Origin: Klebsiella michiganensis
Lineage (GTDB): Bacteria; Pseudomonadota; Gammaproteobacteria; Enterobacterales; Enterobacteriaceae
Direction: 5' to 3'
DNA: 64,000 nt
Assembly: GCA_000963575.1 (NCBI GenBank)
Contig: CP011077.1
Coordinates: 1,798,001-1,862,000 of the forward strand
Part shown: piece by piece, positions 24,709 to 33,574 of the stretch
How the letters are laid out: each line of letters begins with the position of its first letter
How positions within the stretch are numbered: position 1 is the stretch's first letter
Notes under the pieces: model-generated
The model's input: the letters and a program-made list of their open reading frames with translations, nothing else
Databases searched by the model: none
What the model was told of the DNA's origin: nothing
Position numbers and translations under genes: made by a program

Positions 24709-25509
24709 ATGGAACGTGACCTGGATCTCGAAGGTTTTGACCCGGACAGCATCGTGACGCCCGCGCTGGCATTTCGCATTCGCGCCGCGCAAACCTATAA
24801 CGAAAAGCCCATCCACACTCACCGAAAAGGGCAGCTGATTCTGGCGCTCCACGGTGGCATCACCAGCGAAGTGAGCAACTCGATGTGGATGGTGCCGCCG
24901 CAGTATGCGGTTTGGGTGCCGGGGAAAATGCCGCACAGTAACCGGGTGACGGCGGACGCGCGGCTCTGTTTTTTGTTTATTGAGCCGGATGTGGTTGCCA
25001 TGCCGCAGGAGTGTTGCACGCTGAAGATCTCGCCGCTGGTGCGGGAACTGATTCTGCGTTTGTCTAACGTTGCCCATGAACATCTCGGCTGCGCGCCCAC
25101 TCAACGGCTGGTGCAGGTGTTGTTCGATGAGCTGCCCCATCAGCCGGTGGAACAGCTCCAGCTACCAATCTCCTCGCACCCCAAAATACGTGCGATGGCG
25201 GACAGCATGGCGAAAAATCTGAAGGAAAAGAGAACGCTGGCCCAGTGGGCCGATGAAATGGCGATGAGCGAGCGCAATCTTGCCCGGCTGGTGGTGAAAG
25301 AAACGGGTCTGAGTTTTATACGCTGGCGGCAGCAGATGCAGCTCATCGTTGCGCTGCGTTATTTGATAAGCGGGATGACTGTGCAAAACGTGGCGGAGTC
25401 GCTGGGGTACGACTCCACCACGGCGTTTATTACCATGTTTAAAAAGGCGCTTGGCACCACGCCAGGGCGCTATTTAAGCACCCTGGGCGGGGACGATTTT
25501 ACAGACTAG
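24709..25509 (+). CDS. nimR: AraC-family regulator NimR
   Basis: 266 residues. N-terminal cupin sensor (IHTHRKGQLILALHGGITSEV) and C-terminal AraC DNA-binding domain with two helix-turn-helix units (WADEMAMSERNLARLVVKET; VQNVAESLGYDSTTAFITMF). Position and type correspond to E. coli nimR (yeaM), which represses nimT. Its 3' end overlaps the 3' end of the convergent chemoreceptor gene by 11 nt. Confidence 0.85.
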   Translation: MERDLDLEGFDPDSIVTPALAFRIRAAQTYNEKPIHTHRKGQLILALHGGITSEVSNSMWMVPPQYAVWVPGKMPHSNRVTADARLCFLFIEPDVVAMPQECCTLKISPLVRELILRLSNVAHEHLGCAPTQRLVQVLFDELPHQPVEQLQLPISSHPKIRAMADSMAKNLKEKRTLAQWADEMAMSERNLARLVVKETGLSFIRWRQQMQLIVALRYLISGMTVQNVAESLGYDSTTAFITMFKKALGTTPGRYLSTLGGDDFTD

Positions 25510-27034
25510 CCAGCTTAAACTGAGACACGGCGGTATTCAGCTCATAGGTCTGCGCCAGCAGCGATTCCGCCGCTTCGGAGGCCTGGTTCACCATCGCCGC
25601 GTTTTGCTGGGTGGTGACATCCATCTGGCTGATAGCCGTGCTGACCTGCTCAATGCCGCTGCTTTGCTCATCGCTGGCGTGGGTAATCTCCACCATCAAC
25701 GCGGCGACACGCTTCACGTCCTGCACCACGGTGTTGATGGTTTTGCCTGCCTCGTTCACCAGCTTGCTGCCGCTGGCCACCTGATGCACCGAATCTTCAA
25801 TCAGTTCTTTAATCTCTTTGGCCGCGCTGGCGCTGCGCTGGGCCAGGCTGCGAACTTCGCCTGCCACAACCGCAAAACCGCGCCCCTGATCGCCGGCCCG
25901 GGCGGCTTCCACCGCCGCGTTGAGCGCCAGAATGTTGGTCTGGAAGGCGATGCTGTCGATAACGCCGATGATGTCGGTGATTTTGTTGGCGGAGCTTGAA
26001 ATACCGTCCATGGTTTCCACGACCTGCGCCACTACCGCGCCGCCCTGTTCCGCGCTTCTCGAGGCGGTATTGGCCAACTGGCTGGCGCTCTGGGCATTTT
26101 CTGCGTTTTGCTTAACCGTGGCGGTCATCTCTTCCATGGATGAAGCCGTTTGCTCAAGCGCGCTGGCCTGCTCTTCGGTGCGGGAAGCCAGGTCAATATT
26201 GCCGCTGGCAATTTCGCTGGAGCGGGTGGAAATCTGGTTGCTGCTTTCGTGAACCAGATGGATGACCATGGTTAACTGCTGGCACATGGTTTCCATCGCG
26301 GCCATGACGCTGGTTCTGTCGCCGTCGCGCACTTTCACTTCGCGGGTAAGATCCCCGCAGGCTACGGCGTTGGCAATCTCGGCCACTTCACTTGGCTCTC
26401 CGCCCAGCGAGCGGAAAATTGTGCGGTGTACCCACCAGCCGACCACCAGTAACAGCAGCACGGCAGCGCCGGAACCAATCAACTGCCATTGGGTAGAGTT
26501 GGCGCTGCTGTGTTGGGCTTTTTCCACCGCGTTATCGGCATAGTCGGCGGAGGCTTTGACAAATGACTCAATGCCTTTTTGGTGGGCGAAAAAGTCTTTA
26601 TCGGCCGCTTTCAGCTTTTCAAACAGCGGCGTCGGGGCGCCAGAGCGGATAAGTTCCACTAGATCGTTGGCATCTTTAATCATCGCCATCCCGGCATTGT
26701 ACTGCTCCCCGAGCAGGTTTTGCTGCAGCTCAGGCGGCAGGGTGGCTTTCCAGTAGTCAACCCGCTGATGCCATTGCGCGCTGAGGCGCTTGATTTCGGC
26801 ATCGGCCTGATCGACGCTCAGCGTGCCTTCCACCACGCGCGAAAGCACCAGACGCAGCTCAATTAAATACACCGGCGCCGGCTTGATGTCGGACATCAGA
26901 TCTTTGGCCAGCAGGCCACTTTCCGTACTTTGGGCACTTCGGTGGCTGCCGTAGAGTGAAATGGCGGTAACCAGGGCGGACATCAAAATCGAACAGCAAA
27001 TTAATAACAACAAATTGTGAGCCAGTGATTTCAT
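25499..27034 (-). CDS. Methyl-accepting chemotaxis protein
   Basis: 511 residues. Membrane helix about 7-28, a four-helix-bundle periplasmic sensor domain of about 155 residues, a second helix about 185-205, a HAMP domain and the cytoplasmic signalling coiled coil with the hairpin tip IDSIAFQTNILALNAAVEAA. The layout is that of Tsr/Tar-type receptors, but the C-terminus (SQFKLASL) lacks the NWETF pentapeptide for CheR/CheB, so adaptation must rely on other receptors. Ligand unknown. A FliA-type promoter stands upstream. Confidence 0.92.
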   Translation of the reverse strand: MKSLAHNLLLLICCSILMSALVTAISLYGSHRSAQSTESGLLAKDLMSDIKPAPVYLIELRLVLSRVVEGTLSVDQADAEIKRLSAQWHQRVDYWKATLPPELQQNLLGEQYNAGMAMIKDANDLVELIRSGAPTPLFEKLKAADKDFFAHQKGIESFVKASADYADNAVEKAQHSSANSTQWQLIGSGAAVLLLLVVGWWVHRTIFRSLGGEPSEVAEIANAVACGDLTREVKVRDGDRTSVMAAMETMCQQLTMVIHLVHESSNQISTRSSEIASGNIDLASRTEEQASALEQTASSMEEMTATVKQNAENAQSASQLANTASRSAEQGGAVVAQVVETMDGISSSANKITDIIGVIDSIAFQTNILALNAAVEAARAGDQGRGFAVVAGEVRSLAQRSASAAKEIKELIEDSVHQVASGSKLVNEAGKTINTVVQDVKRVAALMVEITHASDEQSSGIEQVSTAISQMDVTTQQNAAMVNQASEAAESLLAQTYELNTAVSQFKLASL

Positions 27035-27060
27035 TTTGCCTCTCCTATTATTTGAAAAGC

Positions 27061-27088
27061 TTATCGGTCCAGGAGAAGGGAAACTTTT
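27061..27088 (-). promoter_or_regulatory. Sigma-28 (FliA) promoter of the chemoreceptor gene
   Basis: On the minus strand AAAAGTTT, 12 nt and then ACCGATAA resemble the FliA consensus TAAAGTTT-N11-GCCGATAA. It lies 27 nt upstream of the ATG. Confidence 0.7.
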
Positions 27089-27328
27089 CCGCCAAATCTG
27101 AAAACTACCGGGTTAGTCACAAATTTATGCCATAAATCGTCAGTTTTTTATTTTTAAAATAATCACTTAACTCAATTATTTGTTAAATCTATAAGTAAAA
27201 GATTTAACTCACGATTAACTAATATGTTTTCTGCATATGCAATGCAGGATTAAGCATTGGCGAGGTGACGGCGCTTGTGCGAGCGTAAAGACATAGCTCG
27301 CTCACAGACGGGATAACAAGGAAAATCA

Positions 27329-28186
27329 ATGGCACAGGTAAAGGCTTTAACGCACACAATTACACACAGTACAACGCAACGTAAGTTAACGCTCTCTGCT
27401 TTGGCTTTGGCCCTGTCCGGCCTGGCCTCCACCGCGGTTCACGCAGACCAGCTGGCGGATATTCAAAAAGCGGGAGTGGTTAAAGTGGCCACTTTTGACG
27501 CAAATCCACCTTTTGGCTCAATAGATGCTAAAACACACGATATCGTGGGCTATGACGTTGATTTCGCGAAAGCACTGGCCAAATCTCTGGGCGTTAAGCT
27601 TGAGCTGGTAGCCACCAACCCGGCCAACCGTATTCCGCTCCTGCAGTCCGGTAAGGTTGACCTGATCGTGGCGGATATCACGATTACGCCGGAACGTGCC
27701 CAGGTGGTGGACTTCTCTACCCCTTATTTTGTGACCGGGCAGCAGTTCCTGGTGCCGGCATCCGGGCCGGATAAGCTTGATGATTACGCGAAAGGGCGCG
27801 TGGGTGCGGTTAAAGGCACCACCGGAGAACAGGCGCTGGTACAGCGTTTCCCGTCAATTCGAGTGCTTTCTTATGATGATATTCCACTGGCGTTTACCGC
27901 GCTGCGCAACGGTAACGTCCAGGCTATCACTCAGGACAGCACTATTCTTGCCGGGCTACTGGCCGAAGCGCCGGATAAGGCGAAGTTTAAAATCCTGCCG
28001 GATTTGCTGAGCAAGGAAGAGATTGGCGTTGGCGTGAAGAAAGGAGAGCCGGCCCTTTTGAAAGCGGTTAACGACGAGCTGGTGAAGCTGGAACAAAATG
28101 GCCAGGCAGAGCAAATCTACAATGCCTGGTTTGGCCCCGACAGCAAAACCCCGCAGCCGCGCAGCTTTAAAATTGTAGCCAAATAA
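27329..28186 (+). CDS. Polar amino-acid ABC transporter, binding protein
   Basis: 285 residues. Signal peptide with an unusually long basic, Thr/His-rich lead (MAQVKALTHTITHSTTQRK), a hydrophobic core and cleavage after VHA (about residue 39). The mature part is a family 3 solute-binding protein (GVVKVATFDANPPFGS, VDLIVADITITPERAQVVDFS read in part, VGAVKGTTGEQAL). This type binds glutamate, aspartate, cystine or related amino acids; the exact ligand is unknown. First gene of a four-gene operon. Confidence 0.9.
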   Translation: MAQVKALTHTITHSTTQRKLTLSALALALSGLASTAVHADQLADIQKAGVVKVATFDANPPFGSIDAKTHDIVGYDVDFAKALAKSLGVKLELVATNPANRIPLLQSGKVDLIVADITITPERAQVVDFSTPYFVTGQQFLVPASGPDKLDDYAKGRVGAVKGTTGEQALVQRFPSIRVLSYDDIPLAFTALRNGNVQAITQDSTILAGLLAEAPDKAKFKILPDLLSKEEIGVGVKKGEPALLKAVNDELVKLEQNGQAEQIYNAWFGPDSKTPQPRSFKIVAK

Positions 28187-28187
28187 T

Positions 28188-29012
28188 ATGTTTAAAAGAC
28201 CGCCTCATTTGTCCGCAGCTTCGGCTGCGGATTTTTTGCATCTGCAGTCCGCCAGCGTTGAGTTTCGCAAAGCGAGTAAAAACTATGGTGAAACATCCGT
28301 CCTGCGCGAGATAGACCTGACGATTGCGGCCGGGGAAGTGGTGGCGATTTGCGGCCCATCGGGCTCGGGAAAATCCACCCTGATACGGCTTATCAACCAG
28401 CTGGAGACCCTCAGCGATGGCGATATTTTCATCGATGGCAAACCAACCCGAGAGCTAAATAACAGCGCGCTGCGCCGCCTGCGGAGCCGGATCGGTTTTG
28501 TGTTTCAGCAGTTTAACCTTTACGCCCACCTGACGGCGGAGCAAAACATTACGCTGTCCTTAACGCATGTTCACGGCTGGAAGCGTGAGGCGGCGCACCA
28601 GCAGGCTCTGGCGCTGCTTGCCCGGGTCGGCCTCGCAGAAAAAGCCCGGCATTATCCGGCGCAGCTTTCCGGGGGGCAGCAGCAGCGCGTGGCTATTGCC
28701 CGGGCGCTGGCTTCTTCGCCGCAAATTATCCTGTTTGACGAACCGACTTCGGCCCTCGACCCGGAGATGATCGGTGAAGTTCTGCAGGTGATGAAAGATC
28801 TCGCCCACAGCGGCATTACCATGATTGTGGTCACGCATGAGATGCAGTTCGCCCGTGAAATAGCCGACCGCGTAGTGTTCATTGATGGGGGGGCCATTCT
28901 CGAGCAGGCGGCACCGGCGCAGTTTTTCCGTTCGCCACAGCATCCCCGCGCCCGTCGTTTTCTGCAAAAGGTACTCGATCCGCTGCATGCCGACGCCAGG
29001 GCCGAGCTATGA
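28188..29012 (+). CDS. Polar amino-acid ABC transporter, ATPase
   Basis: 274 residues, GlnQ/ArtP-type. Walker A GPSGSGKST (about 55-63), signature LSGGQQQRVAIARAL, Walker B ILFDEPTSALDPE and switch His in VVTHEMQ. It starts 1 nt behind the binding-protein stop. The first ~16 codons coincide with a terminator hairpin and look non-conserved (PPHLSAASAADF), so the true start may be a TTG at codon 17. Its stop overlaps the next start (ATGA). Confidence 0.92.
   Translation: MFKRPPHLSAASAADFLHLQSASVEFRKASKNYGETSVLREIDLTIAAGEVVAICGPSGSGKSTLIRLINQLETLSDGDIFIDGKPTRELNNSALRRLRSRIGFVFQQFNLYAHLTAEQNITLSLTHVHGWKREAAHQQALALLARVGLAEKARHYPAQLSGGQQQRVAIARALASSPQIILFDEPTSALDPEMIGEVLQVMKDLAHSGITMIVVTHEMQFAREIADRVVFIDGGAILEQAAPAQFFRSPQHPRARRFLQKVLDPLHADARAEL
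28212..28237 (+). terminator. Intra-operon terminator/attenuator
   Basis: Perfect 8-bp stem TCCGCAGC/GCTGCGGA with a TTCG tetraloop and six T, 26 nt behind the binding-protein stop and inside the first codons of the ATPase frame. It should make the binding protein more abundant than the membrane parts. Confidence 0.8.
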
Positions 29013-29782
29013 ACAACTACTTTGACTGGGCGGGAGTGTTAAGCGGGGCGCCTCGGGCCTGGCTTATCTCCGGTTTGCTGACTACCGCGTGGGTGACGCT
29101 CGCCGGGATGATGATTGCCACGCTGTTTGCCGTTCTGCTGCTGGGGCTACGGCTCGCCGGTGGCCGGGCGGGGCGCTACTTCACGGCGAGCTGGGTTTCC
29201 GTTTTTCGGAATACGCCTTTGCTGGTGCAGCTTCTGTTCTGGTATTTCGCCGCGTGGAACGCGCTCCCGCAGAGCTGGCGCGGGTTTATTAACGACGATC
29301 ACAGTTGGTCTCAGCTGCCCGGCGGCGTCTGGTGGCTGACGCCGGAGTTTCTCTGTGCGGCGTGGGGGTTAGGGGTTTTCACCTCGGCATTTTTGGTGGA
29401 AGAGATCCGCAGCGGATTACAGGCGGTGCCGAAGGGGCAAACCGAAGCCGCGCTTTCTCAGGGCTTCTCTGAGTGGCAGCTCTTTCGTACCGTACTGCTG
29501 CCGCAGGGCGTGGTCAACGCCTGGCAGCCGGTGGTCGGGCAATATCTCAATCTGATGAAACTCTCTTCGCTGGCCACCGGAATTGGCTTTGCCGAACTCA
29601 CCAGTCAGGTGCGTCGGATTGAAAGTTATAACGCCCATGCGCTGGGGGCTTTTGCCGCAGGCACGATGCTTTATCTGCTGCTGGGGCTGGCAATGAGCGG
29701 GCTGTTTACACTCTTTGCTCCAGGGAAACCTGGGCCGCATAAGGCAGGGGGAATAAAACCGGAGGCACAGCATGGTAGCTAA
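29009..29782 (+). CDS. Polar amino-acid ABC transporter, permease 1
   Basis: 257 residues, HisM/GlnP-type inner-membrane subunit with about five membrane helices and the ATPase-coupling EAA loop (EEIRSGLQAVPKGQTEAALSQGFS region). It overlaps the ATPase gene by 4 nt and the second permease gene by 11 nt. Confidence 0.9.
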   Translation: MNNYFDWAGVLSGAPRAWLISGLLTTAWVTLAGMMIATLFAVLLLGLRLAGGRAGRYFTASWVSVFRNTPLLVQLLFWYFAAWNALPQSWRGFINDDHSWSQLPGGVWWLTPEFLCAAWGLGVFTSAFLVEEIRSGLQAVPKGQTEAALSQGFSEWQLFRTVLLPQGVVNAWQPVVGQYLNLMKLSSLATGIGFAELTSQVRRIESYNAHALGAFAAGTMLYLLLGLAMSGLFTLFAPGKPGPHKAGGIKPEAQHGS

Positions 29783-30467
29783 CGTTTCGGTTATTACCGA
29801 CAATCTCGACTATTTACTGTGGGGCAGAATGGCTCAGGGTGAACCTGGGGGCGTGCTGCTAACGCTGATAATGGCCGTGGGCGCTGGCGGGCTTGCCCTT
29901 GTGCTCGGTTTATTGCTGGCCTGTGCCGCCTGGCGTTACGGCGGCATGGTTCGGCGCGTGCTCTTCATCTGGGCCGATCTGATCCGCGGCATTCCGCTGA
30001 TATTTGTTATCTTCTGGCTCTATTTCCTGCTGCCCGCCATTACCGGGCGTGATTTACCGGGGCCATTAACCGTCACGCTGGCACTGGCCTGGTTCACCTC
30101 TGCGGCGGTGATGTACACCACGCTGGCGGCGCTGAATGCGCTGGCGAAGGGGCAAAATGAGGCGGCTATCGCCGGCGGTTTTACGCCGTGGCAAACGCTG
30201 AGGCTGGTACTGCTGCCCCTGGCGCTGCGCAACGCTTTGCCGTCATTTGCCGGGCTATTTATCTCGCTTATCAAAGACACATCGCTGGCGTTTATCGTCA
30301 ACGTACCGGAACTGACAACTGTGGCCGGGCAGGTCAACAGCCGGGTGCAGATATACCCGGCGGCGATTTTCATCTTTACCGGCCTGGTCTATTACCTGCT
30401 GTGCAGCACGCTTGCCTGGCGCATCCATCGCTGGCAGCGGCAGGGGGCTACTGCTTACCCACAATAA
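29772..30467 (+). CDS. Polar amino-acid ABC transporter, permease 2
   Basis: 231 residues, second HisM/GlnP-type permease with the EAA loop (LNALAKGQNEAAIAGGFTPW) and five membrane helices. GGAGG lies 7 nt before the ATG, inside the preceding gene. Last gene of the operon; its 3' end overlaps the convergent yeaL by 20 nt. Confidence 0.9.
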   Translation: MVANVSVITDNLDYLLWGRMAQGEPGGVLLTLIMAVGAGGLALVLGLLLACAAWRYGGMVRRVLFIWADLIRGIPLIFVIFWLYFLLPAITGRDLPGPLTVTLALAWFTSAAVMYTTLAALNALAKGQNEAAIAGGFTPWQTLRLVLLPLALRNALPSFAGLFISLIKDTSLAFIVNVPELTTVAGQVNSRVQIYPAAIFIFTGLVYYLLCSTLAWRIHRWQRQGATAYPQ

Positions 30468-30900
30468 GGGAAACCAGCCCGGCGGCGATCAGCGGCCCAA
30501 CGGGTACGCCGCGGAACAGGGCGACGCCAAGGACGGTGCCAACCAGCAGACCGCCCACCAGACCCGGTTGGCTTCCCATCAGCGTCACGCCGCGCCCGCC
30601 GAGCCAGGACACGGCAATCCCCACGGCAATCGCCACCAGTGATTTCCAGTGGGTGAAAGAGTGGATCAGGTTGCTGGCGGGCAGGGTGCCGCTGGCTATC
30701 GGGGCCATCACGCCGATAGTCAGAATAATAATCCCCACCGTCAGGCCCTGTTTCTCAATCCACGGAAAGAAGGTGTTCAGCGGGGTCACGCGCACAATGA
30801 TCAGCACGAGAATTGAAACTGCGACGGTGGTGTTATGGCTGACAAAACCTAATCCAGCCAGGGCCAGAAGGATCAAAAGCGTGGGGTCAAAAATCATCAT
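30448..30900 (-). CDS. yeaL: DUF441 membrane protein YeaL
   Basis: 150 residues, nearly identical to E. coli YeaL: FVSHNTTVAVSILVLIIVRV, LTVGIIILTIGVMAPIASG and GVPVGPLIAAGLVSLIVGKQ. Four membrane helices, function unknown. Two ATG codons follow each other; the second has the better distance to AAGG, so the protein may be one residue shorter. The gene pair yeaL-nimR of E. coli is here separated by the chemoreceptor and the ABC operon. Confidence 0.95.
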   Translation of the reverse strand: MMIFDPTLLILLALAGLGFVSHNTTVAVSILVLIIVRVTPLNTFFPWIEKQGLTVGIIILTIGVMAPIASGTLPASNLIHSFTHWKSLVAIAVGIAVSWLGGRGVTLMGSQPGLVGGLLVGTVLGVALFRGVPVGPLIAAGLVSLIVGKQ

Positions 30901-31044
30901 ATATCCTTGCCAAATAAGAGGTTCTTCACTTTTATTGTTGTGGCGAATGGCCGGCAGAGATTCTGTGGCCGTTCATCATTCTGTCATTTTTTAGGTCAAT
31001 AATTGAGCGGTTTGACAGCGGGCGATGACTTACAGGAGAAAAGG

Positions 31045-31149
31045 ATGAGCGACCCAGCGTTATTCGATACGATTTGCATCACAGCCGCATTTCTCGGGAT
31101 CGCTTCGGGGTTGGTGCTGTCTGTCCTCTGTCTCGAACGCCTCGGGTAA
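31045..31149 (+). CDS. yoaI: Small membrane protein YoaI
   Basis: 34 residues with one membrane helix (ITAAFLGIASGLVLSVLCLE). It matches E. coli YoaI in length, in the MxDP...TxxITA start and in the LSVLxxER ending, and lies between yeaL and yeaK as in E. coli. GGAG and AAGG stand before the ATG. YoaI is a PhoB-controlled small protein in E. coli; its target is unsettled. Confidence 0.9.
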   Translation: MSDPALFDTICITAAFLGIASGLVLSVLCLERLG

Positions 31150-31653
31150 CTATTCGGGGCGATGAAAATTGACCAGCTCCGGGCGTGCAATGCGCAAGTA
31201 ATCCTGCGTATCCATCACCACTGACTTTTCCAGCAATCCTGCATTGAAGGCAATTTCCGAAAAACGCTCGAAAATAGACGGGTCGGCCACCAGCCGCAGC
31301 TGTGCGTGAAAGCTGAACGGTGGGATGGCGCCAAACACACATCGGGTGAGTTCATCCACTTCAGCCGGGCTTGCCAGCGACGCTTTCAGGCCGCCCAGAT
31401 GCAGTGCCAGCTGGCTCAGATCGGCTTGTTTATCCGCCGCAAGAATGGCCAGCACATGTAGCTTGACGCCATTGCCTTTGACTTTGCAGACCAGCGCCTT
31501 TGCGCCCTGGCCAAGTTCGGTTCCGCGGATAGCCGAGACCTCTTCACATTTTCCGGCCGCGACGTGGTTCACCACGCGGTAGCGTGCCCGCTGTTGCTCG
31601 AGTAACTCGATGAGTTGTTGATGAACGTCTTCACCTTTTGCGTGGGGTGTCAT
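31150..31653 (-). CDS. yeaK: Mischarged aminoacyl-tRNA deacylase YeaK
   Basis: 167 residues, the same as E. coli YeaK. YbaK/ProX-type deacylase that removes serine and other wrong amino acids from tRNA in trans. Family parts seen: GTELGQGAKALVCKVKG, LAADKQADL with the conserved lysine, and VFGAIPPFSF. GAGG precedes the ATG. Its stop codon directly abuts the yoaI stop codon. Confidence 0.93.
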   Translation of the reverse strand: MTPHAKGEDVHQQLIELLEQQRARYRVVNHVAAGKCEEVSAIRGTELGQGAKALVCKVKGNGVKLHVLAILAADKQADLSQLALHLGGLKASLASPAEVDELTRCVFGAIPPFSFHAQLRLVADPSIFERFSEIAFNAGLLEKSVVMDTQDYLRIARPELVNFHRPE

Positions 31654-31746
31654 TGCGCTGCCTCTTGTCGCCTTTCTAAGCCTATGTTTTGAATTTTAAT
31701 CCTATCGCGATAATAGTTATCTGACATGCAAAAATTAGGGAAAAAG

Positions 31747-32550
31747 ATGGCTGATAACGTGCTGACGCAGATGGGGAACGCCATCGTCCGTGAATGTGGC
31801 TTCCAGGGAAAACCTGCCATTGAAAAGCAAAATGCTTCTGAGGTTGAACTCTATTTTTATCAGTATCATGCCCCTGCGTTCAGGGCCAGGGGGCTTGGCA
31901 TCCCCAACGTTTACTCCCTAAATCGGCAGGAACGACGGCTGATCATCGAATTTATTCCGCAGTACTTAACGCTGGAAACACTACATGCAGCAAGCGAACT
32001 TTGTGAAAGGCTGGCGATAATTCATCACAGCCCGCCGAAACCTTCTGGAGTATTCCGGCGGCATTCCTGGAGTGCCGAGCAAACCGACCTGGCGCTGAGC
32101 ATGCTCCAGTTACCAACAGATCAAGAGGCGATAGTGCTGAACTTCCAGACGTGCAGCGATGAGCTGTTTGAGCCGCAGCAGTGGGTGTCGGGTGATACAA
32201 ATGTGGGGAACTGGGGACGCCGTGCAAAGGGGGAGTTGGTCTTGTTTGACTGGGAGCGTTTTGGCTACGGCAGCCCGGCAATAGATCTTGCACCTTTGAT
32301 TAAAGGCATGGGCGATCCCGCCGACATCAACCAGATGGTGGAGCGCTATCGACAGGCCGCCCCTCAGTGGTTGGCCCCCGTTCTGGTCCGGCATGTCGTT
32401 GTGGCAAAAGCCTGGTTGATTACGGAGGTGCTGAGTATTTTGCACCATCGTCATCCGCAGATATTACCCAAATATCTCAACTGGTATCGGGCAACGTTGC
32501 CTGGCTGGTTACCGATGGCGCAGCGTCTGTGGGCACATCCACAGGGATAG
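31747..32550 (+). CDS. Phosphotransferase (APH/choline-kinase-like)
   Basis: 267 residues with a protein-kinase-like fold. The catalytic part reads SGDTNVGNWG (matching HGDxHxxN, with Ser and Thr in place of the two His) and LFDWERFGYGSPAIDLA (matching the DxD metal-binding segment). It may phosphorylate a small molecule such as choline, a sugar or an aminoglycoside; nothing fixes the substrate. The ATG at 31747 has AGGG 6 nt upstream and is preferred to one seven codons earlier. Confidence 0.75.
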   Translation: MADNVLTQMGNAIVRECGFQGKPAIEKQNASEVELYFYQYHAPAFRARGLGIPNVYSLNRQERRLIIEFIPQYLTLETLHAASELCERLAIIHHSPPKPSGVFRRHSWSAEQTDLALSMLQLPTDQEAIVLNFQTCSDELFEPQQWVSGDTNVGNWGRRAKGELVLFDWERFGYGSPAIDLAPLIKGMGDPADINQMVERYRQAAPQWLAPVLVRHVVVAKAWLITEVLSILHHRHPQILPKYLNWYRATLPGWLPMAQRLWAHPQG

Positions 32551-32552
32551 AG

Positions 32553-32993
32553 TCACCAGCCGTATTCGGAATAAATCTCGCCGTTGATAATAGCGCTGAT
32601 GGCCTGCTTAACATAGGGCACAGTGTTGTCCGGCAGTTGCCTGATATTGATCCAGCGTAGCTCAGAATGCTTGTCTGGTTCGGCGACGTAAGGCTGCCCC
32701 AGCCAGGCAGAACAGAGAAAGAAGTGGCCCGTCCAGGAACGATCTTCGGTTTTTACGTGCATCGAATGGCCGAGCTTTAGCTGTTCCGTCTTGATAGTGA
32801 CGCCCGTTTCTTCCTTTGCTTCTCTGGCCGCGGCGTTAAGTAGCGTTTCACCACTTTCAAGGCCGCCTGCGGGCAGACTGTAGAAGCCGTCCATCCAGCC
32901 GGTGTTGGCCCTGCGGATAAGACAAATTTCGTCGCAGCGGCGCAGGACAACAAATACGGCAACGGAAAGCTGGTAGCGTTCTCTTTTCATCAT
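32553..32993 (-). CDS. Nudix hydrolase
   Basis: 146 residues. The Nudix box starts at GGLESGETLLNAAAREAKEE and completes with TGV (about residues 42-64), all Glu/Arg residues of the motif present. RRANTGWMDGFYSLPAGG before the box is typical of bacterial (d)NTP or NDP-sugar pyrophosphohydrolases related to NUDT18-like proteins. Substrate unknown. Two ATG codons lie next to each other at the start. Convergent with the phosphotransferase gene, 2 nt apart. Confidence 0.87.
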   Translation of the reverse strand: MMKRERYQLSVAVFVVLRRCDEICLIRRANTGWMDGFYSLPAGGLESGETLLNAAAREAKEETGVTIKTEQLKLGHSMHVKTEDRSWTGHFFLCSAWLGQPYVAEPDKHSELRWINIRQLPDNTVPYVKQAISAIINGEIYSEYGW

Positions 32994-33096
32994 GTTCGAC
33001 TCTTGCTTTTGTGGTCTGTAAATATATACAGTGTTGTCGGCCGGGCTCAACGCAAGAACTGGTAGGGTGACGAGGGGAGAATCAGTGGAGAACGCG

Positions 33097-33522
33097 ATGT
33101 CGGGTTTCAAACTAGAGATTTCTGATTACATCAGCGAGGAGCATTCGCTGCCGATCGACGCGGGGCTGGCTGAGTTTAACGCCGCCATGAGTGGGCTAAA
33201 CGATCGCCGGCCGCTGGCGGTTGTGGTGCGCAGTCCCGAGAGCGGGAAAGTCGTGGGCGGAATGCTGGGGCGCTCCTCGTTGGGTGTGCTGTTTATCGAT
33301 CTGTTTTATCTGCCGCCTGAGCTAAGAGCCCATGGACTGGGAAGCGAGATCCTCAGGACGTTTGAAGCAGAAGGGCGCCAGCGCGGCTGTGTGGCCGCCT
33401 TTTTATATACCATCAGTTTTCAGGCACCGGACTTCTACCGCAAGCACGGCTGGGAGGAGTTTGGCAAAATAGACTGTTTGCCCGAAGGCACCAGCCGTTT
33501 CTTTATGAAGAAAGCGCTTTAG
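33097..33522 (+). CDS. GNAT-family N-acetyltransferase
   Basis: 141 residues. Acetyl-CoA-binding motif A reads LFYLPPELRAHGLGSEILRTFE (partly R/Q-x-x-G-x-G/A: RAHGLG), and the C-terminal FYRKHGWEEFGKI is typical of GNAT motif B. Acceptor unknown. GGAG lies 6 nt before the ATG at 33097; the open frame is longer but without a site. Confidence 0.85.
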   Translation: MSGFKLEISDYISEEHSLPIDAGLAEFNAAMSGLNDRRPLAVVVRSPESGKVVGGMLGRSSLGVLFIDLFYLPPELRAHGLGSEILRTFEAEGRQRGCVAAFLYTISFQAPDFYRKHGWEEFGKIDCLPEGTSRFFMKKAL

Positions 33523-33535
33523 CCAACAAGAATAA

Positions 33536-33558
33536 AGGCCGGTCAATGCCGGCCTCTT
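33536..33558. terminator. Terminator between GNAT and ariR
   Basis: AGGCCGG/CCGGCCT stem with a 6-nt loop between convergent genes. Confidence 0.65.
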
Positions 33559-33574
33559 ATGCGTGGTGCACTTT

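Noticed and set aside
30188..30994. Plus-strand frame of 268 codons across permease 2 and yeaL
   Set aside because: It runs out of frame through one real gene and antisense through another.
31747..32550. Aminoglycoside phosphotransferase (resistance) call
   Set aside because: The Brenner motif is changed (SGDTN for HGDxH) and nothing around it suggests resistance; only a general phosphotransferase is supported.
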